A stretch of DNA of 64,000 bases from positions 124,001-188,000 of the forward strand of contig MBPM02000026.1 in NCBI GenBank assembly GCA_001695595.3. The letters are read 5' to 3'. The position numbers and the translations under genes were made by a program. The notes beneath the pieces are model-generated. The model had not been told where the DNA came from. It saw only the letters and a list, made by a program, of their open reading frames with translations, and did no database searches. Below are positions 25,401 to 35,707 of the stretch, piece by piece (the first letter of the stretch is position 1; every line of letters starts with the position of its first letter). The DNA comes from Plasmopara viticola (taxonomy: Eukaryota > Oomycota > Peronosporomycetes > Peronosporales > Peronosporaceae).

Positions 25401-28400
25401 CCGAAAGGCATTAGAAGTAGGTGCGGAAATCTGGTCAAATTCCTCTTTCTTGTCACTATCTCTGTGCTCCAGAGGCAAACAAAAGTGGCGACTGGCCAAT
25501 GTTTACAACAAGCTCTACAGTGCAATAGCACCAGCACAAACATTAGCATTGCTGACTCGAGTCTTGTGTCAATGGACTGAAGCGTTGATAAGCAAAGAAA
25601 CGTCCGCTTGTCTAACCACATCAAACAAGGGTTTTGCTTCAAGTCCATCCGAGGAGCTCGACGAAGTGGACCTTTGTCTCGTGTTCGGGTCCTGTACTAT
25701 GCGATCCATGATTTGCGGCGTCTTGATGAACACCATGTTCGGTATGCATTGTACTAAGTTTAGCAGATTGCTACAATTCAATCCAAATGGGGAACTTAAT
25801 GGATTCATCACGACGTTTCGTGAGTTTGTAGCATGCTACGGAATAAGAAAGTGGCTTTGAAAAGTCAAAACTCGATGCGGACCATTAATCCTTTGGTTTC
25901 GCTACTGTTTCAGTTATAGTGGGTTATTGAACCGCTAGACTTTGACGGTAGTTGCACCCTGAGCCGTTATAAAGGAAACTTCTCGGCCCTTAAGGCTACC
26001 CGAGGCAAGGGCTCAAGGTCACGATGGTAAAAAAATTGATAATATCGAAAAATGTGCCTTTGAGGTGGAATAAACTAAAATCTCGGCTATTATGCAATCG
26101 TCCGTGAGGATCGAGTATGTTCCAACAAAGTAAAGCAATTAAGCTTCGCTTTCACCTCATTTTAAAAACTTGTGGGCTATGATGCGGCTTAGTCAATTAT
26201 CTACTCAATTTGGTGCGGACTATTGGGTCTCGCAAAACCTCTATCCAACATAATAATGAAGAACATTGGTGCTACAAGAGTCAGCACCAAAAAGAATTTT
26301 CTAGCGTCAAGGAAAGCTTGCAGCACGAAAAAGCTCAAGACAAAGCCTTAACAATCCTTTGCAACGCTTCCGACAAAAGCATAGGCTGAGCGTTACATCA
26401 ATTCAATAAGGTCATGTTGAAGTCATCTCGTTTCAAACAGGTAGCTTAGTGTTGAAAGATCAAAGTGCTGTTGTCATTACTACAAGTCACCTGTCATGAT
26501 TTGTGATGTAGGGCACAAGATCTTATCTGCAAACTCGCTGTGGCTTGCCTTAGCTATACATTTCAGGAGGGCGAAAATCCATTTCAATGAATGACAGGAA
26601 GGCTAGCTGTTTCTGCATAATATAATGCTCACGTTACGTACAAGCCTGATGAACAATGTGTACATGTCGACGTGATTTCAAACCACCCAATAACAAGTTG
26701 ATCCTCATTAGCAGAGTTCGAACTTTTATTGACGATATAATGTGTTGGATATACATAACTGATCCTTATACACAGCTCTTAGTACATTTTCTTATCGCTA
26801 GCGAAGATACTAGAGTCGAGTGCTTATCCCTCAATAGTGATTGCAGCTGTATTTCTATAAGTGTGCAGCCCTGTACATTTTTACGAAAGAAGGAGTAAAG
26901 GGAACGCTCTCGTCTGGATAAAATGATATCAAGCTAGCCATAATGCTTATTTTGCGTTCTTCACGTAATGTTGACCATTTATGCTAGAAGCTGGCTTTTT
27001 GAAAGTAAATGCCAGAAGCCTCGGCTACTTTCCAATTTTTTACTTTTTGTCATCTATAAATAGGGTACCAAAAGCTAAGAAGTGGTAGCCGTCGACGAAG
27101 GATTGGACTATGCCGACTTTATATTTTCTTGACCCACCGTCGAGACTGATATACATCAATGATGTTCTGCACTCTTTGTAGTTGATCCGTCAAAAGGCCA
27201 TGATGCTTCAGCTAGCCGATTTTAGTTAGTAAAAAAATAATTTGTTGGCAAACACTCCTTGGTGGCTTCTATTGTACAAGTCCATATATAGGATCTGTGA
27301 TGCTTGTCAGAGAGTCATATCCACGACTTACGCACCCGCACCTGCCAGTACTGACGGAATGTTGAAAGTCCAAAAGCCTTTAGTTTATCGTTAGCTTACC
27401 ATATATAGTGATGCCCGTATGCCTCCTGAGCAAGAAAGTGCATTTGATATCAGTAGATCTATGAAATAAAAATTGGGGCTGTTCGTGATTTCGACACCGC
27501 CATGTCATAGCTTTCCGGACATGATGGTGTTGGATGGGGACCCGCGATGTATTGCTACATTTTTTGGCAAGCGCAGCTTCAAGCATTGGTGCTACGCTTG
27601 CTAATGTTGACAGCTGACCACCCTCTGACAAACGATCCTACAATAATGGCCAGTCGTGTGCTTAAAGAAATAGTGTGCAAATTTTTGTTGAAACACAAAA
27701 CTTCATGGCCGATTTGTTATCAATGACTAAAATACGTCAAATAATGCGGCTCATGCATCTATATGATTCACATCATCCTATATATTGTGGTCCAAGATAC
27801 CCTTCTTCTTAATTCAAACGAGCGGTAGGAAGGCAAAAGAAACACCCCCTTCCATGTCTCAAATTTGAAATCAATTTCCTAAGGGAGATAGTTATATGAC
27901 ATTCGGCGAAGGTTTTGGCTGAATAAAATAATCTTTGCAACGGATGCGATTGCAATCGTCCAAGATAATTTAAACAATTCTCTATAAGCGTGAAGTTGAC
28001 TTCAAGATTTTTATTTAGGCTTAAAACTACAATTAGAGTCAGAAAACTTGATGGCTACGAACATATCTAGCGTTTTATCATCGGACATTTCAACTTTCAG
28101 CAAGGCGTAATGTCGCGTACATTACTGAAATTTCCCGGACAATATTGACGCACTTAGCACATATGTGAGAAGGTTTAAATTGTATAAAGATTTCAGAACA
28201 CCGAGTTCAATACGATTACTATGGACATTTACAAATCTTTATGCTGATTAAAAAGGTGAGTACGGACAACCGTATAGCAGCTGATGTTGCTCATAGCCAC
28301 CCCTTAACTTAAAAGAAGACTTTAAGGTCTAGTATGTGCGTTTTGGGCGAGCGGTTGAGGCTGGAGCTTACAACACTTACCAACGCAGTTTGGACACTCA

Positions 28401-30554
28401 AGATTGAGACGCACGGTGGTCAATTCGACGGCTAGGCTCATGAGTCACAAACAAATCCAGTTACCTTTTGTATGGCAGGGTCTGGGCACCCTAAAGAAGC
28501 TGAGACCTGACCACCTCAGTCGACTCCAAGATGATTTCAGGTGCGTGCATTAGGTTGCCCAATATCTACTGCTACTCACAAAAGAGCCACAAGTCCAAGG
28601 CGCAACCGTCTTCCTTGTGCTCTTTGATCGCCGAAGTCAGCCGAATTTTCATGGTGAGAGCATTAAAAATTAAAGAGCTTCTACGAGCTTCTTGAAAAGT
28701 GCCGCGACTATCCCGCTTTCCTAAATATGTGGAAGCCGCTTACGCTGCTACCCGAAGGCCGCTGCAATCTAGAATAGAAAATATCAGGAGCTTTGCAGAT
28801 AAGCGGCCGTTTTCTGGACGCACATTGCGTATGGTGGAATTTCTTCATACCCGTGCTTAAAATTGATGCTTTCACCGACTTGCTTGGCACTATGCTCAAG
28901 TTAAGGCATTTTGAGGGTGAGTTGTTTACAATCGACTTAGTGAGTAAGTTGCTCTAAAAATATATTCTTTGGTGGTAATACTTCGGAGGAGCTACTGAAT
29001 GATGCCCCTAGACCGCTCAATCTTATTTGCTTCTCACTACGCAGAATAAGGGTCGTAAACGGTGTGCACGTATATATGCTGAAGCCATTTTTTACCAGGC
29101 TCCTTTCGTACACATTAAGCGAGGTGTCACCTCCAAGAAATCTTCGCGGCATATAAATGGAGAAACACACTGAACGGCGCAACGAATTACACCTGCCTAA
29201 AAAGTACTTTTTAAAAGGCGTCGCCATTTCCTTGTCAGAGCCCTTCTCCAAAGAGTGAGTGGATCGCTCATGATAAGGCAACATGCATAAGTGCCTGAGA
29301 ATGGCTAGGTCTCGATGTAAAGCTGTTAATTATGATTTCGATTGCATATCCCATTTAATAAAAGTATTGTCTTTCATTTCACCTGGTGCGAGACACTAGT
29401 TGCCTCATATAAAGAGCGGCCTTCGACCCGAGAAGAAGAGCTTATTTTTCGTTTCAGCGAGGCCTTTTGCATAGGCAACGAGTCTTTAGCAAAGTCAAAA
29501 AGCATTTTAAGGCGTATACCGAGCGATAAGGTTGTTTGTCGATGTTGTCGTTATCCTTAAGCTTCTTCGGAGTCTTAGCAAGGCGAATAGTCGCCAATTG
29601 CCCGCAGCTTTATTTGTTAATTTTCGTATTCCGGATGCAGAGATGTCTGTGGCCTACTGAGCTAGGAGGAATGACAAGTGCACACATAATGCTGTGATGA
29701 GGTTGTCACTTCTCTAGACCCTTTCTTATCTTAGCAACTTTCTGGTGGGCAAACCAATTATAATTTTTCGTTCTTGATATCAGCGCAGCCTTTGCTGTCG
29801 GCGAAGCCTTTGTTTTAGACGCAATCTAAGGCACAGAGGCCTGTTTTCGTGAGAAACTTCCAAGACAAAGCTTTCTTGCTTGGTGTTGACCCGGTCATCT
29901 CTTGATGATTCAACCCTTCTTCGATTCTGCAATCTGGGTTATACAAGCAATATGGATACCGGACGGGTGCCCGCCAGATGGCAGCGTTTATTGTAGAAGC
30001 TTAGCTATATGTCAGGCCCGATACATCCTCCCCTAAGACTATTTTTTAGTAAAATAGAAAGGATTGAGTTTCATCCATCGCTCTTACTTATGTACAAAAG
30101 GTCGCATAATCGCAAATGAAGGTAGGACCAAGTCATAAACTTTGTGCATTGTTTTTAAATGAGAAGGATTGTATATCTGTGTGACCTCGTCTCACAGTCG
30201 AATGCACTAAAATGTGTTACTTCGGGAAGATACCTCAATGCACGCACTCACGTGTAGAGATGCTTGACAGTATTCGATGGCCATCTGTAGCCCCGAACTA
30301 CGTTTCTCTTTTAGATTTGTATCTTTTGCTTATCTCAAAATTTATTACGTTACCCTGATCGCCAGGTTTGAAGAGTAGTGTTGCCTGTACAGGACGGCTC
30401 TCTCATACTACATTATTTATTACTGCGTTCGTATACTTTTTCTTAAAGCATTCACCACAAGTCCTCGGCCACCATTTGTCTGTCTGTTCCACATGCTAGG
30501 CTTCTCAAATAAATACACCCCGAGTCCAAAAGTGCCAGCGCCTCGTCTGTAGAC
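16457..30554. other. Gene desert of about 14 kb
   Basis: I find no intact gene. Several stretches have mixed open frames that may be decayed transposon coding, but none gives a motif I can defend: 18.2-18.8 kb, 23.3-23.7 kb (minus, 119 codons), 25.3-25.9 kb (plus, 178 codons from a non-ATG start) and 28.3-29.3 kb. The 25.3-25.9 kb frame is the longest and has even base composition, suggesting old coding sequence, possibly a reverse-transcriptase fossil. A 10-bp-arm hairpin lies at 17707-17732. The tandem duplication at 16633-16731 is listed separately. Confidence 0.5.
16633..16731. repeat. Tandem duplication, two 49-bp units
   Basis: The unit beginning TCGCATGATATTACTTTCGT occurs at 16633-16681 and again from 16682. 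The copies differ only in the short T-run and one neighbouring base (TTTTTGG versus TTCTTG). The near identity points to a recent local duplication, likely by replication slippage. No gene is affected. Confidence 0.9.
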
Positions 30555-31229
30555 TTAGGGCTCACTGTGGAATGTCTCAATCAAGAAATCCATACACTTG
30601 TCAAACTCAATGTCGCTTGGCTCGAAAGAGGGGGCATCCAAAAAGTACGGGTTGCCTTCTGTGGAGGAAAAGTCTATAGCTAGTGGCAATAGCTTCTGAT
30701 ACGTGTTACTAGGGGCCATGATAACATCTGAGCAGGGAGTCACGTCCATCTGCACCTGCCTCTGCATAGAGGGAGACGCGCAGCTTTCGCTAACCTCACC
30801 CATCGTCTCCAGCTCATCCTCGGCTTTGATGGCCAGCGACGTAGCCAGGATTGAATCGTTAAATTGCTCGTCACTGTTGAGTAACGCGTAAAAGCGTGAC
30901 GACTGGTCCATGAGAAATGGCAAACTATGCTTGCCGGTCATGCGCACGTTGCGAAGCCGCCGCGCAATTTTCTGACGATACTTTTGTGCGTGCGTCATGG
31001 TTTGGCGTGCCGTGCGCGAGCCCACGTGGTTTGCGATGTCTTTCCAGGGCCCCGATGGGAACATCTTGATGCCATCCACAAAAAGTCGGTGCTCTTCGGG
31101 TGACCAGACTCCACGGCTCTCAGTTGCCGCTTTCAACTCCTGTTTCCACTCGCTAGCGGCCGCCGCTGTCTTTACCATATTGGTGAATGACATGATAGCT
31201 TTCGGCTGCCGCTCGAAGGCACTTGGCAT
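30555..31229 (-). CDS. Single-repeat Myb (SHAQKYF-like) transcription factor, 224 aa
   Basis: A 1R-Myb DNA-binding protein, presumably nuclear. The Myb/SANT repeat (GVWSPEEHRLFVDGIKMFP then GPWKDIANHVGSRTARQTMTHAQKYRQK) has the regularly spaced tryptophans and ends THAQKY, the variant of the plant SHAQKYF signature common in oomycete Mybs. A basic stretch (KIARRLRNVR) follows and can serve as nuclear signal. The C-terminal half is acidic and Ser-rich with no known domain; it could activate transcription. I start at the ATG at 31229. The open frame extends upstream to a GTG at 31286 without an ATG, and a second ATG at 31193 also precedes the Myb repeat. Divergent from ESF2 by about 1.3 kb. Target genes cannot be inferred. 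Confidence 0.9.
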   Translation of the reverse strand: MPSAFERQPKAIMSFTNMVKTAAAASEWKQELKAATESRGVWSPEEHRLFVDGIKMFPSGPWKDIANHVGSRTARQTMTHAQKYRQKIARRLRNVRMTGKHSLPFLMDQSSRFYALLNSDEQFNDSILATSLAIKAEDELETMGEVSESCASPSMQRQVQMDVTPCSDVIMAPSNTYQKLLPLAIDFSSTEGNPYFLDAPSFEPSDIEFDKCMDFLIETFHSEP

Positions 31230-32461
31230 ATGTGCGGAAAATCTATAACTGATATGGCTTGAGCCGACTAGCGCTCCTGGCTGCACCGATGGCTCTTTCC
31301 CGATCGGCCACGTTCCCTGTCGCTGCGCAAAGCACCTCCCTCTCTTTTCGAGCTAATCAGCAGGAGGCGGTCACGAAGATGACGCTTTCAAGGAGAGGCT
31401 AAACAGATGACTAATTGTAGCTTTAAAGCCAGCATAATTGACATTTTGAGCCCACAACAGAGAAGAATAGGAGTTATGTCTTGGATCTCCAAAGTATGGC
31501 AGAGTATGACCAGACATCGGATATAGTACTGTTCCTCTACGAATTCAATGGGCCAAGGCACATAATTAGTTACTCTCAAGCCCTTAATTGGTCCCAATCA
31601 CATTCGATTTTTTAGTCTGGGACACTTTGAATCGTTTCAGTAGAATGCTCACTCTCTGTGCTCACGATACCGTAAACTTCCTGGTAAAAAATAGTGATTC
31701 GGCTACTTAAAGTGGGGCAACAAGTTCTCGCTTGGGCATTGCTGCCTCCACCCGAAGCAAAACAATTGCATGCATTGGATCAAAGCGCGATATCTGGTTG
31801 GCACGCACTCTACCATAGAGTTAGTATCGTATTTACCGTGTGAAAAGCACAATCATTGGAGTGTACTCTTAAATTTTTAGATTTTTTCTAATACGCCCGG
31901 AAACATCAATACGAAGGGAAGATTGAGCGCTTGCTCAAATAAAGTTCGGCTTTTCTAAGCGCGTGAGACTTGCACTGAAACAATGGCTTGCCATGCCGTG
32001 ATGTGTGTAACTGGTCGGGAACACGCCCGGTCTTTGAACCCGCATTTCAGATGGTTCCAGTATCATTTCAGCGCAGTGCCGGACATTTAAGAGTCAGCAT
32101 CAAACCCAAGGCGTCGTGAAATCTGTTCGCACGTACAATTTGTAAATTTGCTCTCCTTACGCTTTATTTCATCTCGCTATAGCACGTCGACACTGTTGTG
32201 TGAAGCAATATCTTAACTAAAACGCCGACCGTCGCGTAATTGCGTCACCCGACACGAGAACAAACTAGCTTGTCAGGTGAGCACATCACGCCAGAAGCTT
32301 TGCAACTTTAGGCACAAGTGTTTACACAGATCGTCAGAGTAGGTAGGCTGGTACTGCGTGCCTCGTCATAGTTTAATCGTAACAAAACTCGGTACATTTT
32401 AAGCTATGGATGCCGTTACACATTACACAGCAACCCGCGTAAACGCGCCCAATTTGCAAAC
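31230..32461. other. Intergenic region between Myb and ESF2 genes
   Basis: About 1.2 kb with no gene seen. It must hold the Myb promoter at its left end; a CACGT/ACGTG core lies at 31309-31313, 79 bp upstream of the chosen Myb start. Confidence 0.5.
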
Positions 32462-32504
32462 TTTATATAAAATTTAGTGCTCTCTCAATATTATGATTGA
32501 GAGA
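32462..32504 (+). promoter_or_regulatory. TATA-like box and inverted repeat upstream of ESF2
   Basis: TTTATATAAAAT at about 32462-32473 resembles a TATA box 75-85 bp before the ESF2 start codon. Just after it, 32481-32504 is an inverted repeat with 9-bp arms (TCTCTCAAT / ATTGAGAGA) and a 6-nt loop. Position fits a transcription start or leader element. Function is inferred from location only; many oomycete genes lack TATA boxes. Confidence 0.4.
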
Positions 32505-32547
32505 ACTCTAAACTACATCTCATCGCCAATCAGTATTACTGTGTCGA

Positions 32548-33264
32548 ATGGAATCGATGGTTTCGTCCGACGTTGCCAAGCCACTGGCTGGTTTGTCACG
32601 CGAGAAGATGGAGCAATTCAACGAGAAGGCGGAGCGCCGTGGTGTGGTCTATATCGCTCGAGTGCCACCGTTTATGAAGCCAGACAAGCTACGTCATCTC
32701 TTGAGCAAGTTTGGTGAGCTTCATCGCATCTACCTTGTGCCGGAAGACAAGGTGTTGCAAAAGAAACGCGTAAGTGCGGGTGGCAATCGTCGACAGAAGT
32801 ATACGGAAGGATGGATCGAGTTTGAAGATAAAAAGATTGCGAAGCGTGTGGCCAAGATGCTCAATACGACCCAAATTGGTGGTCGAAAACGCGACTACTA
32901 TCACGATGACATGTGGAACCTCAAGTACCTCAAAGGCTTTAAATGGGACCACTTGACTGAAAAAATTGCTTACGAAAACCGAATACGCGACCAAAAGTTA
33001 CGTTTAGAGATTGCGCAAGCCAAGAAAGAAAACGAGGCATACTTAGAGCGTGTTGAGCAGAGTAAGCAATTCGAGAAGATGGAGGAGCGAAAGTCCGACA
33101 AGAATCGTAACGGAGACGTAGTACACGACGCAATGCAACAGGTGCGCCGTACATTTCGCCAGAAAGCCCCTACTAGCAGCAAACAAAAGCAGTCACTAGG
33201 TGATGGAGCGCTGGAGGAGGTTTTTGATGCTAGCAGAAGAAACAAGAGACGCCGTGTGGCGTGA
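32548..33264 (+). CDS. ESF2: Ribosome-biogenesis RNA-binding protein ESF2/ABT1, 238 aa, single exon
   Basis: A nucleolar RNA-binding protein of the ESF2 (yeast) / ABT1 (animal) family, needed for 18S rRNA processing in the small-subunit processome, where it binds and stimulates the DEAD-box helicase Dbp8 in yeast. Family marks are in order: GVVYIARVPPFMKPDKLRHL opening the RRM (residues ~32-51), FGELHRIYLVPED, the insert RRQKYTEGWIEFEDKKIAKRV, then LNTTQIGG and WNLKYLKGFKWDHLTEKIAYE. A charged coiled-coil-like helix (about 145-190) and a basic tail ending RRNKRRRVA follow, giving nuclear localisation. Length is usual for the family. The chosen ATG is the first in frame; a second at residue 4 is possible. 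Its stop lies 42 bp from the stop of the convergent prolyl-hydroxylase gene. Confidence 0.95.
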   Translation: MESMVSSDVAKPLAGLSREKMEQFNEKAERRGVVYIARVPPFMKPDKLRHLLSKFGELHRIYLVPEDKVLQKKRVSAGGNRRQKYTEGWIEFEDKKIAKRVAKMLNTTQIGGRKRDYYHDDMWNLKYLKGFKWDHLTEKIAYENRIRDQKLRLEIAQAKKENEAYLERVEQSKQFEKMEERKSDKNRNGDVVHDAMQQVRRTFRQKAPTSSKQKQSLGDGALEEVFDASRRNKRRRVA

Positions 33265-33306
33265 AGCAACTGCTTAGTCGATTAGGACAAAAAGTGGTTC
33301 AAATTA
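33265..33306. other. 42-bp convergent intergenic spacer
   Basis: Only 42 bp separate the ESF2 stop codon and the prolyl-hydroxylase stop codon, so the two 3' UTRs almost certainly overlap as antisense RNA. No canonical AATAAA lies inside the spacer on either strand. Confidence 0.7.
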
Positions 33307-34890
33307 TTACAGCTCATTTTTGATGTCTATATCGCTAGTTCTCTCCTTCAACTCCTCTTTGGTGTCAGTGATGGGAATTGACGTTTGTGCAGCGATCTGC
33401 TCTTTGCCTGGCGGAACAGTTATCGTCTGTGTCTCGCCGCCTTCTGCCTCGATCACGTACTCCAGTAGAATCTCGTCTCCGTCTTTAATCACCCACTTGT
33501 GATCCACAAACGAGTCGTACTTGATACTGCCACCGTTAGCTTCTAGCGTCGTCATAAGTTTGTCGGCCCAGTACAGTCCCACTTCACGTGGCGTCATATT
33601 CTCAACAATCAAGGTAATTATGGGTTCAAGATCATGCCTCTTGTTATTCCAGACCCAAAGGTTTGCCCCCCACTTGGTACCTTCAAGCACGGGGCACCCT
33701 CCGTGTTTTGACATAGGATCGAGCTCGCCATTCGGTTTCTGACTATAAAAGAGTATAGCGCCACCTTTTGAGGGATACGTTGCCAGCTTCGTCGAACACT
33801 CTCGTACCATGTCGCTCTCCCAGCTGCCCGATTCGAAAAGTTCGGCTCCAACAGTCTCAAGTTCTTGTGTTAAATTTAAGGGATGTTGATATTCGACTGG
33901 TAAGTCTTTTGGCATATCTGCCAGCGGAAAGACGGTCTGACCACCAAGGGGAACGTCCGATAGATACAAAAGGACAGTCGCAAAGCGATTGGAGCCTCCT
34001 CTATGCGGATCAAGGTTTAAGTCACCGGATGAATTGACTGGAAAGTAATCCTCGTGGGCAATATACGCCTGTTTTTGTTGGTACCGCAGCAGCTGAAGCC
34101 CGTCACACATATCACTCTGATACTCGCCAAGTGACAACACGTCAAAAACGCGCTTCCGTATTCGCATTGCAGTGTCCGAGACAAAGTCAAAGGCGTTTTC
34201 ACTCGTGCGATAATTGGACTTTTGCGCGTGTTCACCACTTGGAACGATAGTCGACTGTTGAAGCTTATTGCTCGGATCGTCGATCTCCAGGGTGCGCTTG
34301 ATCAACATCTCCGCTTCTTCCTTATTAAAGAAATTGTGCAAACGGAACATTCGTGGCGATTCGGAGACGGACTCGATGATCACGGGCTCTTTCGTGGGAC
34401 TGGCATTCGATGCGACCACCACACGATGGCCGAGCTCGACAAAGGGCCACATAAAATGCAGCCCGGGCGCAACGAGGTATACGCGGTCGCCCATTTGAAT
34501 GTCATAATAGCTTTGCAAAAGTTCTCCGTGACCATTATACACGCGATTTGCCACAATGCCAGACATGGCAGGCTCCTTCACATCTGAGTTCGTGAAGTTT
34601 TGAGCTACGGACACGTGGAGCCCTTCCACGGCCACAAATTGTGACAAGTACGCAGCCAGCTCTCCCTCTCTTGTGCGAGAGGCTAAGAGCTCTGCACTGA
34701 GCTGTATCTGTACCCCGCCAGTCGAGTATCCGTTGCGGTACACAGTCACATTTTTTAGAAGCGCATAACGGTGCTCGTGCGTGAGCTGCAGCGTTTCGCT
34801 AATGCCCTTGAGCTCATCCCAAAAGCTGTAGCTCAGCATTAGGACTGATACTAGCAAGAGTAAACCGCCCATACGCGTGATTATCCTCAT
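33307..34890 (-). CDS. ER prolyl 4-hydroxylase-like 2OG-Fe(II) dioxygenase, membrane-anchored, C-terminal KNEL, 527 aa
   Basis: A 2-oxoglutarate/Fe(II)-dependent prolyl 4-hydroxylase expected to hydroxylate proline in secretory proteins inside the ER. The start is the ATG at 34890; the open frame upstream has only a GTG. An N-terminal hydrophobic segment (GGLLLLVSVLMLSYSFW, residues ~8-24) acts as signal anchor. The catalytic domain (~180-415) carries the iron ligands H279 and D281 (AYIAHEDYF) and H396 (SKHGGCPV) and the 2OG-binding K406 (TKWGANLWVW), with RFATVLLYLSDVPLGGQTVF between. Potential N-glycosylation sites occur (NVT, NFT, NLT, NMT). The protein ends KNEL, a KDEL-like retrieval signal, odd in a protein that also has an anchor. 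A ~100-residue C-terminal extension after the domain (WVIKDGDEILLEYVI) has a beta-rich look of unknown function. Single exon. Confidence 0.92.
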   Translation of the reverse strand: MRIITRMGGLLLLVSVLMLSYSFWDELKGISETLQLTHEHRYALLKNVTVYRNGYSTGGVQIQLSAELLASRTREGELAAYLSQFVAVEGLHVSVAQNFTNSDVKEPAMSGIVANRVYNGHGELLQSYYDIQMGDRVYLVAPGLHFMWPFVELGHRVVVASNASPTKEPVIIESVSESPRMFRLHNFFNKEEAEMLIKRTLEIDDPSNKLQQSTIVPSGEHAQKSNYRTSENAFDFVSDTAMRIRKRVFDVLSLGEYQSDMCDGLQLLRYQQKQAYIAHEDYFPVNSSGDLNLDPHRGGSNRFATVLLYLSDVPLGGQTVFPLADMPKDLPVEYQHPLNLTQELETVGAELFESGSWESDMVRECSTKLATYPSKGGAILFYSQKPNGELDPMSKHGGCPVLEGTKWGANLWVWNNKRHDLEPIITLIVENMTPREVGLYWADKLMTTLEANGGSIKYDSFVDHKWVIKDGDEILLEYVIEAEGGETQTITVPPGKEQIAAQTSIPITDTKEELKERTSDIDIKNEL

Positions 34891-35558
34891 TGATGCTTCT
34901 TTCGGACAATTGAAATTGTAGCAATGAGAAAAATACACGTCATCGTCGAGATTGGGTCCAAAGCTTTTTGCGAGGTGTTTACAATGTTTATATTAATGAG
35001 AAAGGTGGCTTTTAATTTGACCAACATCTCAGTAGGTTAACTATAAAACGCCTACAATAGTGCCTCCATTTGCAGTGCACCTGCCGTGAGACAACGACCG
35101 ATCGAGCTGTACAATGGCCTAGCAAATAAGGTCCTACGAAGTCGCTTCTGACCTCTGAAATCAATGTACCCATTCTTCTCTAGCCTAACTTTGTAACTCG
35201 TTCTTGGTGGTACTTACTGCGTAATCCATCGGTGGACATGCGTTACCCGCTATGTCGTGTAGAAGTATGTTTTTCCGCTGGACCCACTTGCCAAACTCTG
35301 TTTCCCACACTTCGGTAGCCGGGGCTGCTAGAGGAGTCTATGTACCCGGTAAAAAGGTTTTGAAGTCGTTATCACGTGGAGCTCGTGAATATTGTATTGC
35401 TTACGATCCCTTTCAATTTTAACTCGAACGTGTACCTGCCCAATGCCCCGTTTAAGGAAAACGCACGCACACCAGAGCTGAGAATAGGACTGTTGCACGG
35501 GACTGGGCGGCTGCCACCAATGGCCTTGCCCCGTCAATCATTTTGAAGCCTGCACTTT

Positions 35559-35707
35559 CCTAGCAATTGCAGAGTAGAAACCCGTCTAGCTCAGTCGGTA
35601 GAGCGCAAGACTCCTAATCTTGTGGTCGTGGGTTCGAGCCCCACGGTGGGCGCCCACCAATGCCTACAAAAGTTAATGAAAACAATTTACCTAGCGATTG
35701 CAGAGTA
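35559..35707 (+). repeat. 18-bp imperfect direct repeats flanking the tRNA-like gene
   Basis: CCTAGCAATTGCAGAGTA at 35559-35576 and CCTAGCGATTGCAGAGTA at 35690-35707 differ at one base and bracket a 113-bp interval that holds the tRNA-like sequence plus a ~37-nt A-rich tail (ACAAAAGTTAATGAAAACAA). The arrangement resembles a target-site duplication around a retroposed tRNA, but a remnant of a tandem tRNA-unit duplication would look similar. Confidence 0.7.
35580..35652 (+). tRNA. tRNA-like gene, lysine-type body with CCT (arginine) anticodon; possible pseudogene
   Basis: A 73-nt cloverleaf can be drawn: D arm GCTCAGTCGGTAGAGC, anticodon stem CAAGA/TCTTG around loop CTCCTAA (anticodon CCT at 35613-35615, reading AGG arginine codons), T arm GTGGG TTCGAGC CCCAC. 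Pol III A box (TAGCTCAGTCGG) and B box (GGTTCGAGCCC) are intact and there is no intron. The body closely resembles the eukaryotic tRNA-Lys(CTT) pattern, from which the anticodon would differ by one base. Signs against a working gene: position 1 is A opposite C72, so the top acceptor pair is broken; positions 5-68 and 6-67 are G-U wobbles; no T-run terminator follows within 60 nt; direct repeats flank it. Hence tRNA-Arg(CCT) or a retroposed lysine-tRNA relic. Confidence 0.6.

Noticed and set aside
25324..25860. 178-codon plus-strand frame resembling a reverse-transcriptase fossil
   Set aside because: No YxDD or other catalytic motif seen and the opposite strand is equally open; left as unassigned desert.
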